A stretch of 64,000 nucleotides of DNA from Oceanobacillus timonensis (lineage in GTDB: Bacteria; Bacillota; Bacilli; Bacillales; Amphibacillaceae). The notes beneath the pieces are model-generated. The model made no database searches. It had not been told where the DNA came from and was given only the letters and a program-made list of their open reading frames with translations. Location: positions 4,264,344 through 4,328,343 of the forward strand of contig NZ_LT800497.1 in NCBI RefSeq assembly GCF_900166635.1. The letters run 5' to 3'. The position numbers were made by a program, and so were the translations under genes. This document shows, one piece after another, positions 46,807 through 55,981 of the stretch (position 1 is its first letter; each line of letters begins with the position of its first letter).

Positions 46807-47508
46807 CTATATTCTGTCATCTCCTAACTTCCGGCGCATATTTATCAAGTGTATACGCATTGCTTCTCTTGCTTCTGAACTGTTTTGAGATTTTATAGCC
46901 CAATAAATACGCTCATGCTCACTATAGACCTCTTCTCTTTTTCGAGGCTTTCCCAAGTTCAGCTGCAATGAATATTCCAGCGCATTTCTATGCACATGTT
47001 CTAAATTTTCAAAGGTTTGGATGATATAATTATTTTCTGTTGATTGAATAATCGCTTGATGAAAATTATAATCAGCCTTTAAACCAATTGAATATTCATT
47101 ACTAGTAATTTCTTCAAAATCTGTCAGTGCTTGTTTAATAGCTAGAAGGGCTTCTTGCGTGCGTCTCTCTGCACTGAACCCTGCTGCCTCCACTTCCAGC
47201 AATGCTCGCATTTCTAACAAATCAAATAATTCTTTTTTTGAAAATTCACCATACGTGTATGTTTTAAATTCATCTGCTGCGTCCAATCGCTTTACAAAGC
47301 TGCCTTTTCCCTGCATCGACTCAATATAACCTACAGAGACTAATTTACTAATGGCTTCACGAATAGGGACCCTGCTGACATCAAAATATTTTGCCAGCTC
47401 ATTTTCTGACGGAAGCTTTTGGCCTTCCGCGTATTCCCCGGTCTTAATCATCATTTCTAGTTGGGAAAAAATAATATCAGACAACTTTTCCTTTTTAAAA
47501 GGTTTCAT
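46807..47508 (-). CDS. GntR-family regulator, FadR/FCD subfamily
   Basis: A 233-residue regulator: N-terminal winged helix (KLPSENELAKYFDVSRVPIREAISKLVSVGYIESMQGKGSFV) and an all-helical FCD effector domain with metal-binding histidines (ADYNFHQAII, EHERIYWAI, IHLINMRR). FCD regulators of this type often sense 2-hydroxyacids (LldR, GlcC). It lies within the operon between permease and glcD, and probably acts at the dyad 50493-50511 upstream of the first gene. Confidence 0.9.
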   Translation of the reverse strand: MKPFKKEKLSDIIFSQLEMMIKTGEYAEGQKLPSENELAKYFDVSRVPIREAISKLVSVGYIESMQGKGSFVKRLDAADEFKTYTYGEFSKKELFDLLEMRALLEVEAAGFSAERRTQEALLAIKQALTDFEEITSNEYSIGLKADYNFHQAIIQSTENNYIIQTFENLEHVHRNALEYSLQLNLGKPRKREEVYSEHERIYWAIKSQNSSEAREAMRIHLINMRRKLGDDRI

Positions 47509-47515
47509 TATTCCA

Positions 47516-49453
47516 TCATCCCGTCTTCAGGAGCTGCTTACTTCTTATAAAATGGAAAGCAAGTATCAATACAAACAATATCAAACCGATAATATCAAAT
47601 AGTTGATTGGTAGAAATTAATAAGAAAGCTACTCCGAGTAATAAAATTCTTTCGATTATATTCAATTTTACTCGAATATAGTTCCCAAATCCAACAGCGA
47701 GGGCATAAACGCCTATAAGCGCAGAAATAAATGCTTGAGCCAGCAAGAAATAATTCATTGGTCCCTCATCTGTCTGCAACAGCAATATAGGATCGTAAAC
47801 AATGATAATTGGAATGATAAAACCCGGGAACGCTAATCTTAAAGCTGTCCAAGCGGTTTGCATCGGATTTGCTTTTGCTATTCCCGCCCCTGTATATGCA
47901 GCCAATGCCACAGGCGGCGTTACGTTGGACATAGCACCATAATAAAATACAAAAAAATGAGCGGCTAAAGGATTAACTCCTACTTGGACAAGCGCCGGTG
48001 CAGCTGTTACCGCTACCACAATGTATAATGCTGTCGACGGAAGACCCAAGCTTAATATAATACAAGTAACCATAATCAGCAGCAGAATAATAAACAGGTT
48101 TCCCCCTGCAAGGTCTGCCACATTATAAGCAAGCATGGATCCTATACCGCTCATCGATACCACAGCAATAATAATTCCTACAGAAGCACAGGCAATAGCA
48201 ACCTGCACAGAGTTTCTAGCTCCATCAATAAGTGCTTCAAAAAACTTAAAGAAGGTAATCCGGTTCGTTTTATCTTTCGTTAGATAGGATGTAATGATCG
48301 TAGCAATAATACCTGCAAATCCGGCAAAAATAGCTGTTCTTCCTAGTAAAAGCACGCCCATCACCACAATAATCGGTAAAAGTAATGCACCTCTTTCCAA
48401 AAGCACTTTTTTGATATCAGGAATATTTTCTTTACTTATCCCCTTCAGTCCCTGCTTTTTTGCTTCTGTGTCGATTGCAAATACTAAGGCGATAAAATAT
48501 AACAGGGAAGGCAAAATACTAGCTAACACAATTGTCGTATAAGGTATTCCTAAAAAGCCAGCCATAATAAACGCTGCTGCACCCATAATTGGCGGCATCA
48601 GCATTCCTCCTGTAGATGCAGCTGCCTCTACCCCTCCTGCAAATTTGGGTTTTAATCCAATGCTCTTCATGAGTGGAATGGTAAACGCACCTGTGGTCGC
48701 CACATTCGCTACAGCACTTCCATTTAATGATCCCGTCAAGGCACTTGTGATAACAGCCACCTGTGCAGGGCCTCCTCGTCGCTGTCCCGCAATCGCCATC
48801 GCTAAATCATTAAATAAATTACTTGCACCACTCACTGTCAGAAATGCCCCAAATAAAATAAACAGCACAATGTAAGTAGAAGCGATAGATAATGTACTGC
48901 CAAATATTCCATCTGACGTCATGTAAATCCGGTAAAGTAACCTTTCAAATGTAAAACCGGAATGAGCAAAATCAATTGGAAAATAAGCACCATAAATGCC
49001 ATAAAGTAAAGCTGCCACACTTAAAATAGGAATAAACCAGCCAATCGATCGACGCGTTATCTCAAACAATACCAGAATACATAAGACAGCAAATATGTAA
49101 TCCATTGTATTCGCCTGTGATAACCGGTCCACATGCAGATTTGCATAAGTGACCGTAATATAACCTATCGAAATAATGGACAAGAATATCATTATGACAT
49201 CCGTCGATGCTATTTTTCCGGTCTTCTTTTTATTGGAAGGATGAAGTAAAAATCCCATCACAAAAATTAAAATTAAAAAGATGGTATTTCTATAAAACTC
49301 TTGAATATTTAGATAGCTGGATGTGAGTAAAACAAAGACAGACAGGACAATACCGACAATTGCGATGATTTTATGACGCAATGATTTCGGATCACTCGGC
49401 TGGTTTTCTACATTCCTTTCCATCTCCGTCTTCGCTGCTTGTGCATTGTCCAT
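47516..49453 (-). CDS. TRAP transporter fused permease (4TM-12TM, TAXI-associated)
   Basis: A 645-residue membrane protein fusing the small (DctQ-like) and large (DctM-like) TRAP subunits. About four helices occupy the N-terminal 170 residues, then the DctM core with SGSLNGSAVANVATTGAFTIPLMK, GGVEAAASTGGMLMPPIMGAAAFIMA, LGLPSTALYIVVAVTAAPALVQ and GAMSNVTPPVALAAYTGAGIAKANP. Such fusions pair with TAXI binding proteins and use the sodium gradient. The start touches the SBP stop (shared base at 49453), indicating one operon. The transported solute is probably a dicarboxylate or hydroxyacid. Confidence 0.92.
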   Translation of the reverse strand: MDNAQAAKTEMERNVENQPSDPKSLRHKIIAIVGIVLSVFVLLTSSYLNIQEFYRNTIFLILIFVMGFLLHPSNKKKTGKIASTDVIMIFLSIISIGYITVTYANLHVDRLSQANTMDYIFAVLCILVLFEITRRSIGWFIPILSVAALLYGIYGAYFPIDFAHSGFTFERLLYRIYMTSDGIFGSTLSIASTYIVLFILFGAFLTVSGASNLFNDLAMAIAGQRRGGPAQVAVITSALTGSLNGSAVANVATTGAFTIPLMKSIGLKPKFAGGVEAAASTGGMLMPPIMGAAAFIMAGFLGIPYTTIVLASILPSLLYFIALVFAIDTEAKKQGLKGISKENIPDIKKVLLERGALLLPIIVVMGVLLLGRTAIFAGFAGIIATIITSYLTKDKTNRITFFKFFEALIDGARNSVQVAIACASVGIIIAVVSMSGIGSMLAYNVADLAGGNLFIILLLIMVTCIILSLGLPSTALYIVVAVTAAPALVQVGVNPLAAHFFVFYYGAMSNVTPPVALAAYTGAGIAKANPMQTAWTALRLAFPGFIIPIIIVYDPILLLQTDEGPMNYFLLAQAFISALIGVYALAVGFGNYIRVKLNIIERILLLGVAFLLISTNQLFDIIGLILFVLILAFHFIRSKQLLKTG

Positions 49454-50460
49454 TAGTTTTCCTCCTCTCTTATTTCCTCTGGTACAAGATGATCCTCAAT
49501 CTCGATACCTTGTTCTTCAAAATAACGGTATGCACCAGCATGAAGCGGTGTATTCAATCCTTCTAATGCCGTCTCTATTTGCATTTCACGTGCAGAGTTG
49601 TGAATATTAATCATATATTCACGGTTTTCATACAATATCTTTGTCAGGTTATAAACCATTTCTTCATCCATATCTGAAGTAGTCACTAATATATTTGGCT
49701 GTGCAATCGTATCAATATCTTCTTCCTGTCTTGGATAAGATCCTGCTTCAATCGTATATCGATACCACGTATTGACGATATCATTAATATCATCCATTTG
49801 TTCATCCGTAACCTCTAAAATATCCGCTTGTAATCCACTTGCGTACATATCTGTAATCGCAGATACCGGTACACCAGCCGGGAGAGAACCACCATCTAAC
49901 CTCCCATCCCTCATTGCCGAAATCGTATCATCGTAACCAAGATACTCTGTTCTGATATCACTTTTCCCAAGACCAATACCTTCCATCATGGTTACAGTAG
50001 ATTGCTCAGTTCCGCTTGCTTGTGGGCCAACAGAGAAAGATTGCCCTTCGATGTCTGAGATATTTCCAGTTTCTACAAAGTCTTCCATTAACACAAAATG
50101 CTCTACATTTGGCCAAATCATCCCTACAGCACGGAGTTCTTCGTATTGTTCTCCTTCATAAATACCGCTTCCTTCCGCTGCCTGTGTTGAAATTAATCCT
50201 TGAAGTATAGAAAAATCTGCTTCGTTATTTTTCATTAAATCAATGTTTTCTACAGATCCTGCTGAAGCTTGCCCATTAAATTTAATATTTTGATCCCGAT
50301 AATGTTCTGTCCAAAGCTGCCCCATTCCAACGCCAATCGGATAATATGTACCTCCTGTTGTTGCTGTTGCTATGTTGTAAATCTCTTTCTTTTCAAAATT
50401 ACAGCCAGATAAAACAAAGGCAAAAATAAGTACTGCAAATACAAAAATCTTATTTTTCAT
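49453..50460 (-). CDS. TAXI-family TRAP substrate-binding lipoprotein
   Basis: A 335-residue extracytoplasmic binding protein with a lipoprotein signal (FVFAVLIFAFVLSGC). TAXI motifs: IATATTGGTYYPIGVGMGQLW, ASAGSVENIDLMKNNEADFSILQG, VGPQASGTEQSTVTMMEG and an LGYDDTISAMRDGRLDGGSLPAGVPVSAI region. Known TAXI ligands include glutamate/glutamine and C4-C5 dicarboxylates. It is the first gene of the six-gene operon, behind a cre site and a dyad operator, with a GGAGGGG ribosome site. Confidence 0.92.
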   Translation of the reverse strand: MKNKIFVFAVLIFAFVLSGCNFEKKEIYNIATATTGGTYYPIGVGMGQLWTEHYRDQNIKFNGQASAGSVENIDLMKNNEADFSILQGLISTQAAEGSGIYEGEQYEELRAVGMIWPNVEHFVLMEDFVETGNISDIEGQSFSVGPQASGTEQSTVTMMEGIGLGKSDIRTEYLGYDDTISAMRDGRLDGGSLPAGVPVSAITDMYASGLQADILEVTDEQMDDINDIVNTWYRYTIEAGSYPRQEEDIDTIAQPNILVTTSDMDEEMVYNLTKILYENREYMINIHNSAREMQIETALEGLNTPLHAGAYRYFEEQGIEIEDHLVPEEIREEEN

Positions 50461-50473
50461 TCCATCCCCTCCT

Positions 50474-50489
50474 TTGTATACGCTTTCAA
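50474..50489. promoter_or_regulatory. cre site upstream of the TAXI/2-hydroxyacid operon
   Basis: Minus-strand TTGAAAGCGTATACAA agrees with WTGNAANCGNWNNCAW at every defined position. It lies only 14 bp before the SBP start codon and would act as a CcpA roadblock. Confidence 0.7.
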
Positions 50490-50492
50490 AAC

Positions 50493-50511
50493 TTGTAATA
50501 CAATCTTACAA
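50493..50511. promoter_or_regulatory. Dyad operator, candidate site of the GntR/FCD regulator
   Basis: TTGTAATACAATCTTACAA has perfect 6-bp arms TTGTAA/TTACAA across 7 bp. It is just upstream of the cre site, where the FCD regulator encoded in the operon could repress. Confidence 0.5.
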
Positions 50512-50702
50512 CATTGAACATTCAGTGACAATAGTTTTTTTAATTTTTTAACAAAATATTAATTATGTCATTTAAATGATTTCTCAGTAATTTATATTAT
50601 TAGCAATCATCAAAGATACAGTCTGTCAAACTTCATACAAAGAGGGGTTTCAATAAAAATATGATAAGCTGTCCATAGACTTCACCCCTTTTTTGGGCAC
50701 AC

Positions 50703-50738
50703 AAAAACCAAAGCAATCCTGAGACCGCTCTGGTTTTT
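50703..50738 (-). terminator. Terminator of the P450 gene
   Basis: On the minus strand AAAAACCAGAGC pairs with GCTTTGGTTTTT (one G-U), ending in a T run. Confidence 0.75.
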
Positions 50739-50762
50739 ATAAAAGGACTTTCCTTCTATTGT

Positions 50763-52007
50763 TTATTTCAATTGCAATCCTCTAATCATTACCCCACTCT
50801 TTGTAATCGGCGGGATATCATCCATCTCATAACTCAAGTCCTGTTCGGTAAATTCAAACGAAAGATGATTGACAAAAAAGTCTAAGGTTGTCTTTAAAAC
50901 GTCCATCGTCATCCACTCACCGGCGCAACGATGGCCAATATCAAATTCTCCACCGCCTTGTGGAATAAAATTAAATGGCGATTCTTTCCATCCCTGAAAT
51001 CGCTGCGGCTGAAACTGATCCGGCTTGTTCCAAATATCCGGGTCATGGTTTGTACCATATAAATCCAATAACGTTAACGTTCCTTCTTTAAACGTATATC
51101 CATTCCATGTAAAATCCGCTTTGACCCGTGCTGGAGCAACAGGGAAAAATGGATAAAATCGTCTGACTTCTTGAACAAAACGATGCATATCTTCCGACGA
51201 TTCCAATTTGTTCACTTCTTCCGGATAGTCATGAATAGCCAGGAGAAGGAAGTCTATATAAACAGCAATCGCTACAATGGGGCGCAACAGATTCAATATT
51301 TCAACGGCAACAATCTGTTCGTCAAGTAATTCTCCATTAACATCACGATGCATTGCAAATTGATATACCGGACTATCCTTATCGACCTCTGCGGTTCCTT
51401 TTCGTATTCTTTCAGTCAGACCTGTGATTCGTTCTTCCGACATAAACCGGGATTGTCTTGCCTGCCAATGGTTCCACCCGACTGAACCAGCGTCTTCAAA
51501 CATATAACTTAGCTGTTCTGCCCACTCCGGTACATCTTCTTCTTCATAAGGAGTTCCTGTCCAACGTAGAGCAGCTCTCGTTAATACATATTTTGCTGCT
51601 TGGTAAATTTGCACATCTCCTGTGGAATGACTCTTCATTTCCTGCTCCCACTCTTCTCGAATAATGGAAGATATCTCTTGCAACTTTTCCTTGGTCATCA
51701 GGGACATAAACATCGCTTTCCGATTCTGATGTTCCTCACCATCTAAGCCTTGAACGCCTCCTTCTCCAAATAATGTTTTCTGAATCCTTTCGGGAGAAGC
51801 GTCTTTTCTAGAAAATCGGCTATTATCGTAGAAAAGTTCTGCTTCTTTCTCACCTACCATACAAATCGTTTTCTCACCTAACAACCTCGTTTCAAACACA
51901 CGTGATTCAAACTTATCCGAACGATTGGTGACAAAGCGATATCCTTCATCTAAAAGCTTTAGCGTATGATCCAAACCTTTGTCCTTTGGCATGTGAGTCT
52001 CTGCCAT
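50763..52007 (-). CDS. Cytochrome P450 fatty-acid peroxygenase, CYP152 type
   Basis: A 414-residue heme enzyme that hydroxylates (or decarboxylates) fatty acids using H2O2 without a reductase. The I-helix has Arg242-Pro243 (LLRPIVAIA) in place of the usual acid-alcohol pair, the hallmark of CYP152 (P450 BS-beta). The substrate-side Gln86 is present (VQGLDGEEH), and the heme Cys is at about 361 in GHRCAGEW, with EVRRFYP as the ExxR motif. The ATG follows AAAGGGTGA. It is monocistronic, with its own terminator. Gln86 rather than His at the active site suggests hydroxylation over OleT-type decarboxylation. Confidence 0.92.
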   Translation of the reverse strand: MAETHMPKDKGLDHTLKLLDEGYRFVTNRSDKFESRVFETRLLGEKTICMVGEKEAELFYDNSRFSRKDASPERIQKTLFGEGGVQGLDGEEHQNRKAMFMSLMTKEKLQEISSIIREEWEQEMKSHSTGDVQIYQAAKYVLTRAALRWTGTPYEEEDVPEWAEQLSYMFEDAGSVGWNHWQARQSRFMSEERITGLTERIRKGTAEVDKDSPVYQFAMHRDVNGELLDEQIVAVEILNLLRPIVAIAVYIDFLLLAIHDYPEEVNKLESSEDMHRFVQEVRRFYPFFPVAPARVKADFTWNGYTFKEGTLTLLDLYGTNHDPDIWNKPDQFQPQRFQGWKESPFNFIPQGGGEFDIGHRCAGEWMTMDVLKTTLDFFVNHLSFEFTEQDLSYEMDDIPPITKSGVMIRGLQLK

Positions 52008-52081
52008 TTTGATTCACCCTTTCCTTTATATATGTTATGTCTTTCTGTTATTATTCCTGTTTTGCTTCCCATTTAAACAAA

Positions 52082-52122
52082 AGGTAGTGATTCTCCACCC
52101 TAACGGTGAAAAACCACTACCT
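52082..52122 (-). terminator. Terminator of the small membrane gene upstream of the P450
   Basis: On the minus strand AGGTAGTG pairs with CACTACCT, with an inner TTTTCACC/GGGTGGAGAA stem, then TTTTGTTT. Confidence 0.75.
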
Positions 52123-52180
52123 CTATATTCCTATCTTTCATTCTTTTCGCGTTTTAACGGTACGGTTGGTTCGAAGCATA

Positions 52181-52385
52181 TTATCCATTCTTTAAACTTT
52201 TAATTAGCCGCACAGAATAAGGGATTAATATAAGGCATAATCCAATAAATGAACCTGACGCAAGTATTTTAGCGGTAATTGCTGTTTTCTCAAAAAATAG
52301 ATACACATCGAAGATCAAAATACTAAAAAGGATTATTCCTGCAATAACTAAGCTTGGGTTCAAACCATTTTGTCACATACTTCAT
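52181..52385 (-). pseudogene. Small two-helix membrane protein, apparently frameshifted near its start
   Basis: The main frame (52363-52181, 60 residues, two helices: LVIAGIILFSILIFDVYLFF and ILASGSFIGLCLILIPYSV) can only start at a TTG with no ribosome site. In another frame an ATG at 52385 follows GGGGGAAGC and reads MKYVTKWF before running into the main frame. Removing one G (in TTTGAACCC) would join them as MKYVTKWFNPSLVIAG. This suggests a 1-bp insertion, a sequencing error, or a gene starting weakly at TTG. The function is unknown. Confidence 0.45.
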
Positions 52386-52563
52386 GCTTCCCCCTTCTAT
52401 TTACTTTATTCTAACATACAACATTTTTCAGTATATATCGTTTATTCAAATGATTTAAAACCACAAAATTAGGTGAAAATTATTGGTAGAAGAATTGTAA
52501 ATGAGCAGAGGATGTTCATCGACATATCCTATTTTTTAATGAAGAACTTACCCGAAGAAAGGA

Positions 52564-52604
52564 AAACAGCCTGACACCGTTAGCTTCGGTATCAGGCTGT
52601 TTCA
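52564..52604. terminator. Terminator downstream of the ATC-hydrolase-like gene
   Basis: AAACAGCCTGA (52564-52574) pairs with TCAGGCTGTTT (52592-52602), with an inner ACCG/CGGT. Confidence 0.75.
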
Positions 52605-52674
52605 TAGCGTTTTGTTTCTTGTTGTCTACTTAACAGGGTACAGTTTAAACAACCGTTCCGTACAGATTGTTTTC

Positions 52675-53373
52675 CTACTCTTTCATCTGAAACTGAAAAT
52701 GGCATTGGCCTTCGCGCAGAACATATTGGTCATGCACAACCTCGAAATTTTTATTATAGCCTTTTGCTACAGCAGGATCGATCATTTGGCAATAGAGAAT
52801 ACCGTATTCACCCATATCATCATCCGCCCACTGTTGACCGAACGGGCAATACGTAAAGGTTTGTTCTACCTCATTTTCTTTATGCACGGTATCTACTTCG
52901 AATAATTCACTGCGGGCCATATCATAGTTTTTCAAGTAATTATCCGAGTTATTTTCTAAACCATTCGTGCGTGCACGCTGGGCGATGCCTTCTCCCCGTT
53001 TTCTGCCGTATCTTTCTACAGCACGACGGATAACATCTTCGCCTTCTTCCGCATATTTATCTACTACCTGTTTCGCAATTTGAGCAAACATTTTAGAAAA
53101 ACGTGCAAAGGCTGTTACATCTGCGTATTTTTCTTCGCCTTCCACAACTTGTGGTAAATATTCATAAAAGACATGGTTCTGTCCTTCTGCTGTCGCTTTT
53201 TTTGCCAATGTTTCCGCATCTTTCAGACCAAATGCTTCCAGACCTTGTCGTACTAGTTGGCGTCCTTCTTCATCTCCATAAGACTCTGTAATGGATTGAT
53301 GAAGCTCATTAAACATTTTTGCTGTAATAATATCCATGGATAAAGCTTTCATCATCAGTTTTTCTTCACTCAT
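52675..53373 (-). CDS. L-2-amino-thiazoline-4-carboxylate hydrolase family protein
   Basis: A 232-residue protein whose C-terminal half shows the ATC-hydrolase pattern: YCPFGQQWADDDMGEYGILYCQMIDPAVAKGYN and a final VLREGQCHFQFQMK. The N-terminal half is helical. In Pseudomonas the namesake enzyme opens L-2-amino-thiazoline-4-carboxylate on the way to cysteine; many homologues have untested roles. Conserved Cys residues (YCPFG, LYCQM, GQCHF) could be catalytic or metal-binding. It diverges from the LysR gene (150 bp), so that regulator may control it. Confidence 0.75.
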   Translation of the reverse strand: MSEEKLMMKALSMDIITAKMFNELHQSITESYGDEEGRQLVRQGLEAFGLKDAETLAKKATAEGQNHVFYEYLPQVVEGEEKYADVTAFARFSKMFAQIAKQVVDKYAEEGEDVIRRAVERYGRKRGEGIAQRARTNGLENNSDNYLKNYDMARSELFEVDTVHKENEVEQTFTYCPFGQQWADDDMGEYGILYCQMIDPAVAKGYNKNFEVVHDQYVLREGQCHFQFQMKE

Positions 53374-53523
53374 CTTATGTCTCTCCTTAAATTCATATTA
53401 CTTTACTCAGGTTTATATCTATTATAAAATATGATTAACTATAAATCGAATGAATATTTTAATACAGAACTATGAAAATAATTCATAAATATGCACGGAA
53501 AATAAGCGGAAAGGGAGTCTATT

Positions 53524-54411
53524 ATGCCTACATTAGCACAATATACCGCATTTCACACATTAATCGAAACCGGGAACTTCACGGAAACCGGTCTGAAATT
53601 AAATTTGACACAATCCTCCATTACGCATGCAATAAATAATTTAGAAAAGGAATTAGACCTTTCTTTAATCATTCGCAATAGGAATAATATTATTTTAACA
53701 AGCGATGGAAAAATGGTCTATGAACACGTTTCGAAAATGCTGCAAGAACAGCAAAAATTAGAAAATACGGTTGCTAATTTAAAAAACTTGATCGGCGGAA
53801 CGATTACCGTAGGAGTGCTTCCCAGTATTTCACTCGTACTGCTTCCAAAGGTTCTATCCTATTTCGAACAGCATTATCCCGATGTCACCATTCGTCTGAT
53901 GGAAGGGGATTATGATCAAATTGAAAACTGGCTCCGGCACGGTGTCGTTGATATCGGATTTATCGCCAAACCAGCATCCGAAAATGTTGTATTTCATTTT
54001 ATTTTTGAAGACGTGCTTCAATGCATTATGGCTAAAGAGCATCCGCTTGCCACTGAAAAACATCTGACACTGAATCAATTAAAGAATGAGCGCTGGATTA
54101 TGCCAAAACAAAACATTGACCGCGATGTATTACGTATCTTATCCGAGCACAACATCGACCCGGATGTTGTATACGAATTGTCGGTTGACCAAGCCATTTT
54201 AACGATGGTAACGGAAAATTTAGGGATTTCGATTGTTCCCAAATCTATTTTACATCATGCACCGGCAGACTTAGTTCAGAAGAATTTTTCTGAACACTAT
54301 GTACGAACAGTTGGAATTGCACATAAACGAAACACTTACCCGTCCCCAGCGGCGATGAAATTTGTGGAAATATGTAACATATTAGCGGAAGATTTTTCAA
54401 ATGAGGATTGA
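53524..54411 (+). CDS. LysR-family transcriptional regulator
   Basis: A 295-residue regulator: N-terminal helix-turn-helix (FHTLIETGNFTETGLKLNLTQSSITHAINNLEKELDLSLI), a linker coiled coil, and an effector domain (GGTITVGVLPSISLVLLPKVLSYFEQHYPDVTIRLMEGDYDQIENWL region). The ATG follows AAAGGGAGTC. It stands divergent from the ATC-hydrolase-like gene and 80 bp before the symporter gene, the classic LysR arrangement for controlling neighbours. The inducer is unknown. Confidence 0.92.
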   Translation: MPTLAQYTAFHTLIETGNFTETGLKLNLTQSSITHAINNLEKELDLSLIIRNRNNIILTSDGKMVYEHVSKMLQEQQKLENTVANLKNLIGGTITVGVLPSISLVLLPKVLSYFEQHYPDVTIRLMEGDYDQIENWLRHGVVDIGFIAKPASENVVFHFIFEDVLQCIMAKEHPLATEKHLTLNQLKNERWIMPKQNIDRDVLRILSEHNIDPDVVYELSVDQAILTMVTENLGISIVPKSILHHAPADLVQKNFSEHYVRTVGIAHKRNTYPSPAAMKFVEICNILAEDFSNED

Positions 54412-54491
54412 CAAATCTTTCAAATCGGCATAATATCCGATAAAACTAATAGTTATTATCTTATTTTAACTTTAGATGGAGGAAAAAGCTT

Positions 54492-55934
54492 GTGCAAACA
54501 ATCATATACGTAGAAATTGTTCTCTATTTGCTCGCTATGCTTGCAATAGGAATTTATTTTAGCAAAAAAGACTTAACACATAACGATTATTTTTTAGGCG
54601 GCAATAAAGTCCCCGGCTGGGTACTTGCCTTTTCAGAACGTGCTACCGGAGAATCTGCCTACATGTTCCTGGGAGCTATCGGATTTATTTATGTAGCAGG
54701 TTTATCCGGCATCTGGGTGTTATCAGGAATGTTCTTCGGAGTGCTCGCTTCCTGGCTATTCCTGTCGAAACGATTTATGACGGAGCAGCAAAAATACAAG
54801 GTAAATAGTTTAACAGATTATATTGCGGTTAAATTTCCAAGACATGCGGATATTATCCGCTGGTTAGCTTCTACAGTCATGGTTGTTTTCTTTGTCTGCT
54901 ATTTAGCTGCACAGTTCTCCGGGATGGGTAAAACGGTATATTCTATTTCCGGATTCAGCATCACTTGGGGAACGATTATTATTGCCCTGATTATTATTGC
55001 ATATTCCTGCTTAGGCGGCTTTATGTCGGTTGTCTGGACAGATACAGTGCAAAGTTTTTTAATGTTGATATCTTTTATTATCATACCGATTGTTGCTTTT
55101 ATAGAAATTAAAAATCAGGGATTGAGCGTCTCTACAGAACTGTCATTAAGAGGTGGCGGAGCTGATAGCTGGACTGGCGGGTTGAATGGTCTTGCCTTGG
55201 GAGCAATGTTGTTTACCAACTTCTCCTGGTTTTTTGGATGGCTCGGCGGACAGCCGCAATTAAGCTCCCGATTTATGGCGATTACAACTGAAAAAGAACG
55301 CGTTACCGGTCGGAACATGGCCCTTATCTGGACAATGATTGTCTATGTGGGAGCCTTTCTATCAGCTATTTTCGCTTCTACTTTATACTCGCAAGGCACA
55401 TTGGCCGATCCGGAAATGATTCTGCCCCATATGATTTTTGAAATTTTACCGCCATGGATTTCTGGAATTATCCTTGCAGGGATTCTGGCTGCGATTATGT
55501 CAACAGCATCTTCCCAGTTACTGGTTATTACAACTTCCATCAGCGAGGATATTATTCATAAAACGCTCAAATGGAACATTACCAGTAAAAAGCTCGTCCA
55601 TTTATCCCGCTTCGTTGCATTAATCAGTGGGATTATCGGAATTATTATTTCACTGAAATCAGAATCTGTTATTTACAGTCTTGTCTCTTTTGCGTGGGCA
55701 GGGATTGGAAATACATTTTCTGTCGTGGTGCTGTTAATCTTCTTTTGGAAACGCGTCTCGGGAATCGGGGTTATCGCAACTATTTTCGTCGGCGCAGTCA
55801 GCGCTGTTCTCTGGTCTCTTTCACCGCTGGAAGCTATTATATCTGCCAAAGCCGCAACCTTCTTTATCTGTTTGATTGTCGGAATTGTATTCTCTTTACT
55901 CTATCCGGATAAAGAACAAAAAGCGGCAGCTTAA
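54492..55934 (+). CDS. Sodium:solute symporter (SSS family, PutP-like)
   Basis: A 480-residue carrier with about 13 helices. Family landmarks are the DYFLGGNKVPGWVLAFSERATGESAYMFLG start, the FLGWLGGQPQLSSRFMA region and a sodium-site helix AGILAAIMSTASSQLLVITTSISEDI. The closest general match is the proline/pantothenate group. The start is GTG at 54492, after GGAGG with 9-nt spacing. It lies downstream of the LysR gene on the same strand and ends at a strong terminator. The solute is unknown; the ATC-hydrolase-like neighbour might point to a sulfur or amino-acid compound. Confidence 0.88.
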   Translation: MQTIIYVEIVLYLLAMLAIGIYFSKKDLTHNDYFLGGNKVPGWVLAFSERATGESAYMFLGAIGFIYVAGLSGIWVLSGMFFGVLASWLFLSKRFMTEQQKYKVNSLTDYIAVKFPRHADIIRWLASTVMVVFFVCYLAAQFSGMGKTVYSISGFSITWGTIIIALIIIAYSCLGGFMSVVWTDTVQSFLMLISFIIIPIVAFIEIKNQGLSVSTELSLRGGGADSWTGGLNGLALGAMLFTNFSWFFGWLGGQPQLSSRFMAITTEKERVTGRNMALIWTMIVYVGAFLSAIFASTLYSQGTLADPEMILPHMIFEILPPWISGIILAGILAAIMSTASSQLLVITTSISEDIIHKTLKWNITSKKLVHLSRFVALISGIIGIIISLKSESVIYSLVSFAWAGIGNTFSVVVLLIFFWKRVSGIGVIATIFVGAVSAVLWSLSPLEAIISAKAATFFICLIVGIVFSLLYPDKEQKAAA

Positions 55935-55938
55935 GATT

Positions 55939-55976
55939 AAAAACAGCTCATTCAATCTGGAGAATGAGCTGTTTTT
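55939..55976. terminator. Bidirectional terminator between the symporter and ssuA-like genes
   Basis: AAAAACAGCTCATTC (from 55939) pairs with GAATGAGCTGTTTTT (to 55976), with runs on both strands. Confidence 0.9.
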
Positions 55977-55981
55977 CTATC

